A DNA stretch of 64,000 nt from Microvirga sp. 3-52. Its GTDB lineage: Bacteria; Pseudomonadota; Alphaproteobacteria; Rhizobiales; Beijerinckiaceae. The notes beneath the pieces were generated by a model. It was not told where the DNA came from and ran no database searches. It saw only the letters and a program-made list of their open reading frames with translations. The stretch covers positions 76,989-140,988 of the forward strand of contig NZ_JAHAMK010000004.1 in assembly GCF_018383585.1 (NCBI RefSeq), written 5' to 3'. The position numbers and the translations under genes were made by a program. Positions 1-8,949 of this stretch are shown here, one piece after another; the stretch's first letter is position 1; each line of letters begins with the position of its first letter.

Positions 1-476
1 TCCACGAGGCGGGTAAAGTCGGCCCCCTTCACGCTCACGTGCGGCAATGCGAAGTCCGCGAAGGCGTGCTTGATCCGCCGAACCGGGTTCAGCACGCTCA
101 TGGAGCCTTGCATGATGTAGGACAGATGGCTCCAGCGAATCGCCGACAGCTCCTGCGGCGAAAGCTTGTAGATATCCCGCTCTCCATCCTTGAAATTGAA
201 CCGCACGGAACCTTCGACAACCCGGAACGGAGGACGGATGGCGCCCGCAATGGTCTTGATAAGGGAGCTCTTTCCGGAACTCGACTCGCCGGCGAGGCCA
301 TAGATTTCGTTGCGGTTGATCTTGAGGCTTACGTCGTCGACTGCCCTCACCTCGCGGTCGACGCCGAACAGCTGCGTCTTATAGTAAGCCTTTAACCGGT
401 CCACTGTGAGCAGCGGCGCAGTCTGCGGAGCCTTTAGTTCGACGGAGGGAGGAATGGGTCGGAGCTCGGTGATCAT
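1..476 (-). CDS. Peptide-type ABC transporter ATP-binding protein (partial, C-terminus outside window)
   Basis: ATPase subunit of a dipeptide/oligopeptide-class ABC importer (DppD/OppD family), expected on the cytoplasmic face of the two permeases encoded just upstream. Reading the minus strand from ATG at 476, about 158 codons are present. A Walker A motif reading GESSSGKSS is visible near residue 60, after a typical beta-rich start (LLTVDRLKAYY). It is followed by the Q-loop region (SYIMQGSMSVLNP), in which the Gln and the SMSxLNP segment typical of peptide transporters are clear. The start overlaps the stop of the upstream permease by four bases (ATGA), which indicates translational coupling. 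The rest of the gene, including Walker B and the signature motif, lies beyond position 1. Substrate is not deducible from this part. Confidence 0.93.
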   Translation of the reverse strand, partial: MITELRPIPPSVELKAPQTAPLLTVDRLKAYYKTQLFGVDREVRAVDDVSLKINRNEIYGLAGESSSGKSSLIKTIAGAIRPPFRVVEGSVRFNFKDGERDIYKLSPQELSAIRWSHLSYIMQGSMSVLNPVRRIKHAFADFALPHVSVKGADFTRLV

Positions 477-1342
477 GCCTGCCCTCCAAGACGGCTGAGA
501 CGGCTACGCGGGTCGATGTATTCATTCATCGAAATGGCGAGCAGGAACAGCCCGATAAACAGCATGATGACCAGCACGACCGGGAACGTGATCCACCACC
601 AGATGCCTGAAACCAGTGCGGTGTGCTGGTTTGCCCAGTAGATCATGCCACCGATGGTGGGAGTGTTGATGTCGGTGAAACCCAGGACCGACAGCGTTAC
701 CTCGATGCCGATCGACCAGTTGATGTTGTTCATAGTCGTCGAGAACACGATCGGCAGAACGAAGGGCAAGTGTTCCTGGAGAACGATCTTGCCGGTCCCC
801 ATGCCTGAGAACACGGCCTGGCGGGTGAATTCGCGGGTCCTCAGGCTCATGGCAATGGACCGGATCAGCCGCGCATCATAGGCCCATCCCAAAAGCGCGG
901 TGATAACCGCGAGCATCACCCAGGACATCTGGTCCCGCATGATGAAGTAGAACAGCACCAAGATGGGAAAGAGCGGGATAACGACGAAAGTATCGTTAAT
1001 CGACATCAAGACACGGTCCACCCAGCCGCCCTTGTAGCCTGAGATCAGCCCGACCGCGAGAGATATGATACGGCTGAGAACCGCCACCACTATGCCAAAC
1101 AGAAGAGTGTTTCGGATCGCAAAGGTGAGCTGCCAGAATACATCCTGCCCGCGTGAGGTCGTGCCCAGCGGATACTCCCAAGAGGGTGGCACATCGGGCG
1201 GTACGACGTAGACGTCCATCGGCGGATAGGGCGAGAAGAAGGAACAAACGGCAACTGCCAGCACGACAAGTACCAGCACAAGGCCGATGGCGAACTCACC
1301 GTTGTAGCGGAAGAGGTCACGAAGAATCTTGAGAGTGCTCAT
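473..1342 (-). CDS. ABC transporter permease, DppC/OppC type
   Basis: Inner-membrane permease of a peptide-class ABC importer, about 289 residues. The reading frame stays open upstream to 2491, but the credible start is ATG at 1342 (MSTLKILRDLF), which overlaps the TGA of the preceding permease gene by four bases. An N-terminal membrane segment (about residues 20-42) is followed by the DppC-type periplasmic stretch with HPLGTTSRGQDVF-like spacing (here YPLGTTSRGQDVFWQL). Next come the core helices and the EAA loop around MGTGKIVLQEHLPFVLP. Length is normal for DppC/OppC. It sits between the DppB-type permease and the ATPase, all coupled by ATGA overlaps, so the three products should be made in fixed proportion. 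Confidence 0.95.
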   Translation of the reverse strand: MSTLKILRDLFRYNGEFAIGLVLVLVVLAVAVCSFFSPYPPMDVYVVPPDVPPSWEYPLGTTSRGQDVFWQLTFAIRNTLLFGIVVAVLSRIISLAVGLISGYKGGWVDRVLMSINDTFVVIPLFPILVLFYFIMRDQMSWVMLAVITALLGWAYDARLIRSIAMSLRTREFTRQAVFSGMGTGKIVLQEHLPFVLPIVFSTTMNNINWSIGIEVTLSVLGFTDINTPTIGGMIYWANQHTALVSGIWWWITFPVVLVIMLFIGLFLLAISMNEYIDPRSRLSRLGGQA

Positions 1343-2346
1343 CAGCGTGCCTCCACGCGCGGGTCGATCAAGGGATAGAGGAGATCGATCAGCAGGACAG
1401 TGGCGGAGACGGCCACGATCGAGACAGTGGTGATGCCAAGAACTAGGCTGTAGTCGCCGGCATGGACCGCGCTGATCAGGAGAGACCCAACGCCTGGGTA
1501 GCCAAAGACCTGCTCGGTGATTATCGCGCCGTTGAAGATGGCACCCAGCTGCAAGGCGAGGCCAGTCACCTGGGGACCGAGGGCATTCCGCATCACGTAG
1601 GATTGCAGGATCTTGCTGCGCTTGACGCCCGCGAGTTCCGCGTAGACCACGTAGTCCTCGGTCACGATGTTGGACACGAGCGACCGCATTCCCATAAACC
1701 ACCCGCCGATACCGACGGCCATAAGGGACAGAACCGGCAGGATCGAGTGGACCGCCACGTCGAGCATGAAGGCAGGCGTGTTGGAGCGGTCCGACGCCAT
1801 TGTGGCGCCGCCGCTGATCGGCAGAACCGGCCAAAGGAAACCGAAGATGATCAGAAGGACGAAGGCGACGACGTAGTACGGGATGGGGTGGAGCCCCATG
1901 CTGAGAACGCCGAACGCCTTGAGGATCCGGCTGTTGCGGTAATAGCCCGCGAGGCCGCCAAGCAAATTGCCCAGAAACCAGGTCAGGAGCGTCGAAACCA
2001 GCAGAAGGCCGACGGTCCAGGGAAGGGCCCGCAGGATGAGCTGCGAGACCGGTGTTGGAAAGGCTGACAAGGAGGGTCCAAAGTCGCCGACCAGAACCCG
2101 TTTCCAGAACGAGACGTACTGTTCCCAGGGCGATCCCTCGAGACCATAGAGCTGGCGCAGCGACTGCCGCATCATCTCGATGGCTTCCGGACTCGTCGCC
2201 CCGTACGCAGTCGCAGCCGAGATCGACTGCTCGACCGGATTGATCGGGGTCATATGCGTCACCAGATAGGTGATGTTGATCCCGACGAAGACGACAACCG
2301 CGAACTGCACCAGCCGCTTGGACAGGTAGGTGAGGTAAGCCCTCAT
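1342..2346 (-). CDS. ABC transporter permease, DppB/OppB type
   Basis: Inner-membrane permease, 334 residues, first permease of the operon. The N-terminus (LTYLSKRLVQFAVVVFVGINITYLVTH) is the typical DppB start: a basic cytoplasmic leader and then a long hydrophobic helix. An extended periplasmic loop and five further hydrophobic segments follow. The EAA-like loop is seen at AELAGVKRSKILQSYVMRNALGP, with the conserved Gly and the Arg-Asn-Ala run used for docking to the ATPase. It starts 42 bases after the stop of the binding-protein gene, and its own stop overlaps the next permease start. Length and motif order fit the family; substrate preference cannot be read from the permease. Confidence 0.95.
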   Translation of the reverse strand: MRAYLTYLSKRLVQFAVVVFVGINITYLVTHMTPINPVEQSISAATAYGATSPEAIEMMRQSLRQLYGLEGSPWEQYVSFWKRVLVGDFGPSLSAFPTPVSQLILRALPWTVGLLLVSTLLTWFLGNLLGGLAGYYRNSRILKAFGVLSMGLHPIPYYVVAFVLLIIFGFLWPVLPISGGATMASDRSNTPAFMLDVAVHSILPVLSLMAVGIGGWFMGMRSLVSNIVTEDYVVYAELAGVKRSKILQSYVMRNALGPQVTGLALQLGAIFNGAIITEQVFGYPGVGSLLISAVHAGDYSLVLGITTVSIVAVSATVLLIDLLYPLIDPRVEAR

Positions 2347-2388
2347 GGACCGCTCCTTGTCTGAAGAAAGTAAGGAGATGTCTGCGCG

Positions 2389-4278
2389 CTACTGCTGCTT
2401 GGGCTTCAACTTCACCATCATTGAGCGGGAATTGCCCCAGTTTGGTACTGGATTGGCATAGGGATTGTCCGCAGTCGGGTATCCCGTCCAATATGTCTCA
2501 TCCATGGCCGTGAAGACATTGTATGCCATCAGTGGGATGATCGGCATTTCGCGAACAATAAGCTTGGCGTATTCACGACCAAGTTCGACAGTTCGCTTAT
2601 CGTCGAAGGAGATCCGGCGCACCTCCTCAATGATCTTGTCGAGTTCCGGATGGCTCCAGCGCTGCCAGTTGCGCGGCGATTGTGTCTTGCCTGGGGCTGC
2701 GACAAACTGAGAGTGCCAGCTGTCGAGGAAGTACGACAGGTCCGGATGGCCGCCATAGGTCTCAACGCTCCAAGAAATCAGCGTCTCGAAATCGCCAGCG
2801 TTGCGGCGGTCGAGCATCGTGCCTTGGGCGACTTCCGTCTTGGCATCAATGCCGAACTGGCGCCACTGCTGAACGATCATCGTTCCGGCGCGAGTCAGGA
2901 TCGGACGGGAATCACCCTCAACCATTAGCTTGATTGAGAATGGCTTCCCGTCCGGCGTGTGCCAGACATTGCCGCGTTTGGTATAGCCGGCCTTTTCGAG
3001 CAGCTCCGCAGCGGCCTGCGGGTTAGGCTTCCACCACCCGTAGCCGAACGCCTTCCTGATCTCCGCCGGGTCTGTCGGAATCTGCTCCTTCAATGTGGGA
3101 CGCAGCATATCAGCAATCTGATTGCCGATATTCGGATCGTACGGCTTAAACTTGCTCTTGCCAGTATCAATCTCATAGGAAGCAAGCCAATCCTGAAGCG
3201 GGATATGGTAATCGTCCGGATGAGTTCCTGTCGGCGGAATTCCAATTGGTGACAAGGTCGCAGCACCGCGATAGGACGCCATAGAAACGGCCTTGGCATC
3301 GATCAGTAGAGCCAGCGCCCACCGCACATCACGGTTCTGGAAGGCTGGGTTCTGCATGTTGAAGATCACTGACGGCAAGGTCGGATCGGGATGCGCAAAC
3401 GGGAAGTTCTTGAACCAAGTCTTTAAGCTTGGCGACTGCTTGGACAGGGTGAACATGCCCTCGGGCGCAATGTCATGCACCACATCCAAGTTGTGGTTGA
3501 GCTGCGCAATCACGCGTTTATCTGGCGGACCCGGGTCGATATAGGCCGCAAATTTTGGACCCGGCTCACCATAGCGCCCGAGCGTCGTGCGCTGCCAGTC
3601 ATCGCGTTTCTGCCAGATGTACCACTTCCCGTCAGGATCAAAGCTGTGAATCTTATAGGCGCCGAGAGACACTGGTGGATTGAAGTCGAACTTCTGAGGA
3701 TCGGCCGCCTTCTCGAAGACATGCTTCGGCATCATCCAGATAGCGTTGAACCGCACTGTAAAGAGCGAGTGGAATCGTGAGTTTGGCTTTTTGAGCTTGA
3801 ATCGGACCATCCATGGCTCTGGCGATGACACGCTCTCGACATTCAGCCCCAGCAGCGCACTCCAGCGCATCCCCGGGTTCTTGATCTGGGTCTCGACCGT
3901 GTAGATGAGATCATCGGCTGTGAACTCAACGCCGTCACTCCAGTAGATTCCAGGGCGCAGCTTTACCGTCATCTCGGTGAAGTCCGCGTTATAGATCGGC
4001 TTCTCTGCCGCTAGCGAATTTTCCCAAACTCCATCGAGGCCGCGCTCTGGATCGATGTACCAGAGCGTATCAAGGGCAAGCTGGTGCAGACCGGTGTACT
4101 GGCCGCCGGCATTGATGGTCCAGATGTTGAACCATCCAGGATTCTTAATCGTGCCTTCTGGGTTTTCGAGAATGAGCGTCTCGTTCCGGGGCACTCCCGG
4201 GACGGTCGTTTGAGCAAGTGCGGTGGTCGCGGCTAAAGCCAGACCTGTCGCAACTGTAAGCAAGCGTAGAATTCGCAT
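2389..4278 (-). CDS. Periplasmic substrate-binding protein of peptide-type ABC transporter (SBP_bac_5)
   Basis: Secreted solute receptor, 629 residues, that would deliver its ligand to the two downstream permeases. Residues 1-22 form a Sec signal peptide (MRILRLLTVATGLALAATTALA) with an Ala-x-Ala cleavage site. The mature part has family 5 hallmarks: early TLIL and WLGGQYT-like segments, the YWSDGVEFTADDLIYT motif (about residues 130-146), and a C-terminal half with repeated AAELLEKAGY and KLMVEGDSR blocks. ATG at 4278 is preceded by a strong AGGAGGAG ribosome site. The protein is longer than DppA, as is common in the group that carries opine- or sugar-type ligands. The gene is divergent from an ArsR-fold regulator. 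Ligand unknown; a peptide, opine or oligosaccharide is possible. Confidence 0.94.
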   Translation of the reverse strand: MRILRLLTVATGLALAATTALAQTTVPGVPRNETLILENPEGTIKNPGWFNIWTINAGGQYTGLHQLALDTLWYIDPERGLDGVWENSLAAEKPIYNADFTEMTVKLRPGIYWSDGVEFTADDLIYTVETQIKNPGMRWSALLGLNVESVSSPEPWMVRFKLKKPNSRFHSLFTVRFNAIWMMPKHVFEKAADPQKFDFNPPVSLGAYKIHSFDPDGKWYIWQKRDDWQRTTLGRYGEPGPKFAAYIDPGPPDKRVIAQLNHNLDVVHDIAPEGMFTLSKQSPSLKTWFKNFPFAHPDPTLPSVIFNMQNPAFQNRDVRWALALLIDAKAVSMASYRGAATLSPIGIPPTGTHPDDYHIPLQDWLASYEIDTGKSKFKPYDPNIGNQIADMLRPTLKEQIPTDPAEIRKAFGYGWWKPNPQAAAELLEKAGYTKRGNVWHTPDGKPFSIKLMVEGDSRPILTRAGTMIVQQWRQFGIDAKTEVAQGTMLDRRNAGDFETLISWSVETYGGHPDLSYFLDSWHSQFVAAPGKTQSPRNWQRWSHPELDKIIEEVRRISFDDKRTVELGREYAKLIVREMPIIPLMAYNVFTAMDETYWTGYPTADNPYANPVPNWGNSRSMMVKLKPKQQ

Positions 4279-4353
4279 CGGCGCTCCTCCTGGGTTAAAC
4301 TTTATTTTTTCTTAATTAGCCCTTAGTTTTTGGGATTGGTCAACGGGATCATT

Positions 4354-4382
4354 GATATATATCGGAACTCCCGATACATATC
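4354..4382. promoter_or_regulatory. Palindromic operator candidate between binding-protein gene and ArsR-type regulator
   Basis: An inverted repeat with 12-base arms, GATATATATCGG and CCGATACATATC, separated by five bases (AACTC); 11 of 12 positions are complementary. It sits in an AT-rich 156-base divergent spacer between the start at 4278 (minus) and the start at 4435 (plus). Its size and symmetry suit a dimeric winged-helix repressor, so the neighbouring ArsR-fold protein is the obvious ligand. The symmetry is seen in the sequence; the binding is inferred. Confidence 0.6.
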
Positions 4383-4434
4383 CTTTTCAGTTGAAGGGCC
4401 TCTGAGTAGCCCGAGATCCTAGTCGAGCGGCTAA

Positions 4435-5391
4435 ATGTCGACATTTAAAAGAAAATTTCTGACGCTTGTTGCAGAGGAAAGCTCTGAAACAATCCGAGGG
4501 ATCGCTTCACCGGGCCGGATCCGGATCCTTAAGCTCCTGCGGGCGCGAGGTCCGCTGAACGTGAATGAGATCAGCGATGCACTGGACTTGCCTCAGTCCA
4601 CGATCGCAACCCATATCCAGGTATTAGAACGCTCGGGACTGATTGAGACAGAGACGCTCAAAGCCTCTAAGGGCCAGCAGAAGGTCTGCTCAATTCGCTA
4701 CGACGAAATCATCATCCGATTCGACGATCAGGATGCACTCAAGAGCAAGGACCACGTCGAAGTGTCCATGCCTATCGGCCTCTATACAAGCTGTGATGTG
4801 AGCGCCCCCTGCGGACTCTGCTCGACAGAGAATGTTCTAGGTGTTCTTGACGTGCCGGATTTCTTTCTCGATCCCCACCGCATGAATGCATCGTTGATCT
4901 GGTTCAGGCGGGGGTTCGTCGAATACAAATTCCCTAACAACGGCAAGGTTCTCGGGGCTAAGATCGATAGACTCGAATTTGTTATGGAACTTTCGTCCGA
5001 GGTTCCGGGCACGAGCCTTGACTGGCCATCCGAGATCAGCCTCTGGGTTAACAATGTGAAAATCGGGACCTGGATCTCCCCGAGTGACTTCGGCGACAAG
5101 CGCGGTCTTTACACGCCACAGTGGTGGAAGCTGGAAGGGTCACAGTATGGCAAGCTCGTTACTTGGCAGATCTCCCGGAGTGGAGCTTCAGTAAACGACG
5201 TCCAGATATCGGACGTAACACTCGACAAGCTTGATCTTGATAAGCATCACGGGATCCGGTTGAGGATCGGGATTGACGAGACGGCCCAACACCCTGGTGG
5301 AATCAACATCTTTGGTCGCGGTTTCGGAAATTATGATCAGGATATCGTCATGCGTATCCATCTGAAAGAGCAGCCAGGCGCCTTGGTGTAA
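4435..5391 (+). CDS. ArsR-fold transcriptional regulator with large C-terminal ligand domain
   Basis: Regulator of 318 residues, far longer than classic ArsR proteins (about 100). Residues 15-85 form the winged helix-turn-helix: SPGRIRILKLLRARGPLNVNEI, then LPQSTIATHIQVLERSGLI as the recognition helix. A Cys-rich segment follows near residue 120 (CDVSAPCGLC), so a metal or redox input is conceivable. The remaining 190 or so residues include FVEYKFPN, SLWVNNVKIGTW and HPGGINIFGRGFGNY. That part looks like a beta-rich carbohydrate-binding-like domain known from long ArsR-type regulators of sugar genes in other phyla. It is divergent from the ABC operon, with a strong palindrome between, so it probably controls that operon in response to the imported ligand. 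DNA-binding assignment is firm; ligand is inference. Confidence 0.85.
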   Translation: MSTFKRKFLTLVAEESSETIRGIASPGRIRILKLLRARGPLNVNEISDALDLPQSTIATHIQVLERSGLIETETLKASKGQQKVCSIRYDEIIIRFDDQDALKSKDHVEVSMPIGLYTSCDVSAPCGLCSTENVLGVLDVPDFFLDPHRMNASLIWFRRGFVEYKFPNNGKVLGAKIDRLEFVMELSSEVPGTSLDWPSEISLWVNNVKIGTWISPSDFGDKRGLYTPQWWKLEGSQYGKLVTWQISRSGASVNDVQISDVTLDKLDLDKHHGIRLRIGIDETAQHPGGINIFGRGFGNYDQDIVMRIHLKEQPGALV

Positions 5392-6003
5392 ATGGCAAAG
5401 TCCAAAGGCCGTAAGGTCTGGAGCGGGTCAGAGAATAACCAGCAGCGAATGAAATAAAGGTCTGCTTACCGCCTCATGAACTGACCAAAGCTCCTCTTCC
5501 GCTCAATGTTATCATGGGACATTCCAACTCACACTGTTGCTCGGCCCGAACCAAATCACGGCGATACTGGGCTCTCGGCGGCATCAATGCCGCCGTTCCC
5601 TCGCAGGCCACGAGGCTCGTTGACGTCCAACCTCTCGCGACATGCCAGTCGCCGGGGAAAAGGCCGCTCTGTCGTGTCTGAGCTGGGTTGATGCCGGTCA
5701 CAGGCTTACACCAAGACTTCCGGTCGTCGGATGCAATAGGGCCCGAGCCTGAAGGCGCCGCCTAGCTTGCCGCCTCTTCGACATCAAGCTAACATGTCAG
5801 TGATCAGCTAAGGAAGACCCGCCATTTCTCCCTAACCGCCTCGGCCATTCTGCCGCCTTACAATGCCGGTGTGGGAGGACGATGCTGTCGAAGGGACGAA
5901 GAGTACGCATATCGGCTGCGCTCGCTGACGGGCAATGACACTGGCGCTGTGTCGATTGGACATGAAGGAGCCGAAGAATCGGCCACATTGGGAGGAAGCG
6001 AAG
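5392..6003. other. Gene-free stretch between regulator and TRAP operon
   Basis: No credible gene is seen in these roughly 610 bases; the short open frames lack ribosome sites and normal composition. A GGCGGC-ATCAAT-GCCGCC hairpin lies at 5577-5594 without a T tract. The last 100 bases should hold the promoter of the TRAP operon, but no convincing -35/-10 pair was identified. Confidence 0.5.
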
Positions 6004-6996
6004 ATGAGCATATTGACGAAACGTGCCTTCGTTCTGGGAACGGTCGCAGCGGGCGCCACTGTCTCGATGCCCAGCATCCTGCGCGCGCAGGCGACCGTCA
6101 TGCGTTGGGGCGAGATGCTGCCGACCACGCATCCACAGGTGCAGATGGTCGAACGCATTGCCAAGCAGGTGAAGGAGAAGACCTCCGGCCGCGTCGACAT
6201 CCAGTCCTTCCCTGCTGGTCAGCTCGGTTCAGGCAAGGACATGATGGAGTCGGTTGCCTCCGGCGCACTGACAATGACGACAGACGGCGCTGCGGCGCTC
6301 AGTTCCTTCCTGCCGCAGCTCTCGGTGGTTGAGGCGCCCTATCTGTGGCGGGACGCCGCCCATATGGCGAAAGTCGCCAAGGCGCCGGTCTTCGCGCAGA
6401 TGAACGCCGAGCTTGAGAAGAAGCGTGGCATGCGTATGGCCGCCGTTACCTATTACGGCAAACGCCACCTTACTACCGGCACCAAGCCCGTGAAGAGCGC
6501 CGCCGACGTCGTGGGCCTCAAACTGCGTGTGCCTCCGGTCGACACGTTCCGCGCCATGGTCGAAGCTTGGGGGGCCAAGGCGACGCCAGTAAACTTCAAT
6601 GAGCTTTACCTGGCGCTGAGCCAAGGTGCCGTCGACGGGCAGGAGAATCCGCTCCCGACCATTCACAGTGCCAAGCTGCAAGAGGTGCAAAAGCACCTGA
6701 TCCTGACGGGCCACATCATCACGCCCCGACTGATCATCGTGAACACCGACTTCTGGAAAAGCCTCAGCGATGCTGATCGCACCATCATCGAAGCGGCGAT
6801 CGCTGACAACGTCGCCTGGCAAGATCAGGAGCTGGCGAACCAGGAGGCGGGCTTGGTCGCGACGCTGAAGAGCGCCGGTATGAGCGTCACCGAGCCGGAC
6901 ATGGAGTCCTTCCGCAAGCCCGTGCTCGACAGTGTGCCGAAGCAGTTCGAGAGCAAGTGGGGCAAGGGTACCTGGGACGCGCTGGCGTCGCTTTAA
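6004..6996 (+). CDS. dctP: TRAP transporter substrate-binding protein (DctP family)
   Basis: Periplasmic receptor of a tripartite ATP-independent transporter, 330 residues. The frame is open further upstream, but the ATG at 6004 (MSILTKRAFVLGTVAAGATV) begins a proper signal peptide ending near SILRAQA and has a purine-rich GGGAGGAAG upstream. The mature protein shows MRWGEMLPTTHPQ, the FPAGQLGSGKDMMESVASGA segment, and LKLRVPPVDTFRAMVEAWGAKATPVNFNELYLALSQGAVDGQENP. The last of these contains the conserved Arg that salt-bridges a carboxylate ligand and the quasi-invariant Gly-Gln-Glu-Asn-Pro. An organic acid ligand is therefore expected. It is followed by the DctQ and DctM membrane subunits in the same direction. 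Confidence 0.95.
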   Translation: MSILTKRAFVLGTVAAGATVSMPSILRAQATVMRWGEMLPTTHPQVQMVERIAKQVKEKTSGRVDIQSFPAGQLGSGKDMMESVASGALTMTTDGAAALSSFLPQLSVVEAPYLWRDAAHMAKVAKAPVFAQMNAELEKKRGMRMAAVTYYGKRHLTTGTKPVKSAADVVGLKLRVPPVDTFRAMVEAWGAKATPVNFNELYLALSQGAVDGQENPLPTIHSAKLQEVQKHLILTGHIITPRLIIVNTDFWKSLSDADRTIIEAAIADNVAWQDQELANQEAGLVATLKSAGMSVTEPDMESFRKPVLDSVPKQFESKWGKGTWDALASL

Positions 6997-7111
6997 GGTG
7001 AACTATCCTTACCGCAATGGCCGACGTTCAGGCCAAGCCGCGTGAGCGCCTTGGCTTCGCCTCGGCTGGAATGATGAGCAAGCACCGCCATCTCCAAAGG
7101 GTCCGTGGAAG

Positions 7112-7609
7112 ATGAAGTCCTTCCTCTCCATCGCCGATAGACTCCTGCGCTGGAGCGCTGTCGTGCTGCTGCTGACACTGCTCGCAAGCGTGCTCGTCGG
7201 CGTGATCTCGCGCCAACTCAACGCGCCTGTCACCTGGAGTGACGAGCTCGCGCAATACCTTCTCGTCTGGACGGCGTTCGTCGGCTGGATCATCGCTAGT
7301 CGGCGGCGCTCGCATATCCGCATCACCGTCCTTGCCGACAAGCTACCTGCCCCGCTCGGCCTTGCGCTCGAGCTGCTGACGCAGGGCTTGGTTGTGCTCT
7401 TCGCACTCGTCCTGTTGCGCTACTCCTTCGGCCTCATCGACCGGACATGGGACGTGGAATCGATCGCTTTGCCGATTACGGCAGCTGCGCTCTATGCCTT
7501 CATGCCGCTGGCGGCGCTCGCGCTGATCCTGCAGGCGATTGGCGATGCCGCGCTGGCTCTGGCCGGGAGGCGCATCGCCGCTCCGGAACCGGGAGCTCAG
7601 CCGCTATGA
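7112..7609 (+). CDS. dctQ: TRAP transporter small permease (DctQ family)
   Basis: Small membrane subunit, 165 residues with four hydrophobic helices (about 14-36, 50-68, 84-106, 126-150). Between the first two helices is the family motif RQLNAPVTWSDELAQYLLVWTAFVG, with the conserved Trp and Glu near the membrane surface. It bridges the receptor and the large permease. The 115-base spacer after the binding-protein gene contains a short GCCAAG/CTTGGC hairpin (7032-7055), a common way to keep receptor levels above those of the permeases. The stop overlaps the start of the next gene. Confidence 0.92.
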   Translation: MKSFLSIADRLLRWSAVVLLLTLLASVLVGVISRQLNAPVTWSDELAQYLLVWTAFVGWIIASRRRSHIRITVLADKLPAPLGLALELLTQGLVVLFALVLLRYSFGLIDRTWDVESIALPITAAALYAFMPLAALALILQAIGDAALALAGRRIAAPEPGAQPL

Positions 7610-8892
7610 GCACGCTGATGCTGCAGATCCTGCCGGTCTGGTTTGCCGCGCTGCTGCTCGGTGTGCCGCTCTTCGTCTCGATGGGGCTGGCAGCCATCGC
7701 CTTCGCCTATTTCGGCGCTTTTCCTCTCGGCATCGTTCCGCAGAAGATTGCGCAGTCGGCATATTCCTTCCCGCTGCTCGCGGCGCCACTGTTCATCCTG
7801 ATGGGCAACATCATGAACTCGGCCGGCATCACTGACCGCATCTTCGCCTTCGCCACCGCCTGCGTCGGCTTCCTACGCGGCGGGTTATGCCATGCCAACA
7901 TCCTCGCCAGCGTGATCTTCGCCGGCATGTCCGGCTCCGCGGTGGCGGACGCAGGCGGCGTCGGCACGCTCGAGATCAAGGCGATGCGAGACGAGGGTTA
8001 CAGCCCAGAGACGGCTGCCGCCATTACCGCCGCCTCGGCGACGATCGGCCCGATCATCCCGCCTTCCCTGCCGATGGTGATCTACGGCGTCTCGGCCGAC
8101 GTCTCGATCGGTGGGCTCTTCCTCGCCGGCGTGATTCCCGGGCTGCTGATGGCCGGCGCACTCATGGCGATGGTGGTCTATGTCTCAAAGAAAAGCGACC
8201 TGCCGCGCCACCCCTTCCCTGGCTTCGCGCAGCTGTGGGTGGCCTACAAGGAAGCGCACTGGGCGCTCATGACTCCAATCATCCTGTTCGGGGGTATGAT
8301 GGCCGGGATCTTCACACCGACCGAGGCGGCCGCCGTCGCGACCGCCTATGCGCTGGTTCTGGGCCTGTTCGTCTACCGCAGCTTCTCGCTCAACGACCTG
8401 CCCGAGCTTGTCGTGCAGACGGTAGAAACGACCGGCGTGGTTCTGGCGCTGGTGATGACGGCCGCCGCGCTGGGCTGGTGCCTTTCAATCTCACGCATCC
8501 CGCAGCTCGTCGGCCCCTGGCTCGTCGACCTCGCCGGCTCGCCACTAATCTACCTCTTGATCGTCAATCTGCTGCTGCTCTTCGTCGGCTGCTTCATGGA
8601 GGCGCTCGCAGCGATGCTGATCCTGATCCCGATCCTGACGCCGGCTGCGGCACAGTTCGGGATCGATCCGATCCAGTTCGGTCTGATCTTCGTGCTCAAC
8701 CTGATGATTGGCACGATCACGCCGCCGGTGGGGGTCGTGCTCTTCGTCACTTCGAAAATCGCAAACATCAGCTTCGAAGCAATGTCGCGCGCCATCATCC
8801 CATGGTTGCTGCCGCTGATTGCAGTGCTGGTCGCGATCACGTTCTGGCCGCCGCTGACCACCTGGCTGCCGAATCTCGTGCTCGGCCGCTAG
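7606..8892 (+). CDS. dctM: TRAP transporter large permease (DctM family)
   Basis: Large membrane subunit that performs ion-coupled uptake, 428 residues. The longer open frame beginning at 7447 reads through DctQ in a wrong phase; the correct start is the ATG at 7606, overlapping the DctQ stop as ATGA. Family signatures are present: PLFVSMGLAAIAFAYFG at the start, PLFILMGNIMNSAGITDRIF, FAGMSGSAVADAGGVGTLE, the ASATIGPIIPPSLPMVIYG hairpin, GIFTPTEAAAVATAYALVLG, and GTITPPVGVVLFV near the end. About a dozen hydrophobic helices are visible. Length is exactly usual. It ends the TRAP operon just before a palindromic repeat unit. Confidence 0.95.
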   Translation: MSTLMLQILPVWFAALLLGVPLFVSMGLAAIAFAYFGAFPLGIVPQKIAQSAYSFPLLAAPLFILMGNIMNSAGITDRIFAFATACVGFLRGGLCHANILASVIFAGMSGSAVADAGGVGTLEIKAMRDEGYSPETAAAITAASATIGPIIPPSLPMVIYGVSADVSIGGLFLAGVIPGLLMAGALMAMVVYVSKKSDLPRHPFPGFAQLWVAYKEAHWALMTPIILFGGMMAGIFTPTEAAAVATAYALVLGLFVYRSFSLNDLPELVVQTVETTGVVLALVMTAAALGWCLSISRIPQLVGPWLVDLAGSPLIYLLIVNLLLLFVGCFMEALAAMLILIPILTPAAAQFGIDPIQFGLIFVLNLMIGTITPPVGVVLFVTSKIANISFEAMSRAIIPWLLPLIAVLVAITFWPPLTTWLPNLVLGR

Positions 8893-8948
8893 CATCGTTC
8901 GGAAAAGTAGACCCGGTTTTCGCTGACGCGGCCCTCTGGGTCCGATGC
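8892..8948. repeat. Extragenic palindromic repeat unit, copy 1
   Basis: A 57-base unit framed by GCATCG and CGATGC, beginning immediately after the dctM stop and ending at the stop of the opposing pseudogene. Its first 34 bases (8892-8925) closely match 42881-42915, with only a few mismatches and one single-base gap each way. Such short GGAAAAGT...GGTTTTC units are dispersed between genes in Rhizobiales genomes. A role as a convergent-gene terminator is possible. Confidence 0.6.
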
Positions 8949-8949
8949 C

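Noticed and set aside
1343-2491. Upstream extension of the DppC-type permease frame to 672 residues
   Set aside because: The extension runs through the DppB-type gene in another phase; the ATGA overlap at 1342 gives the real start.
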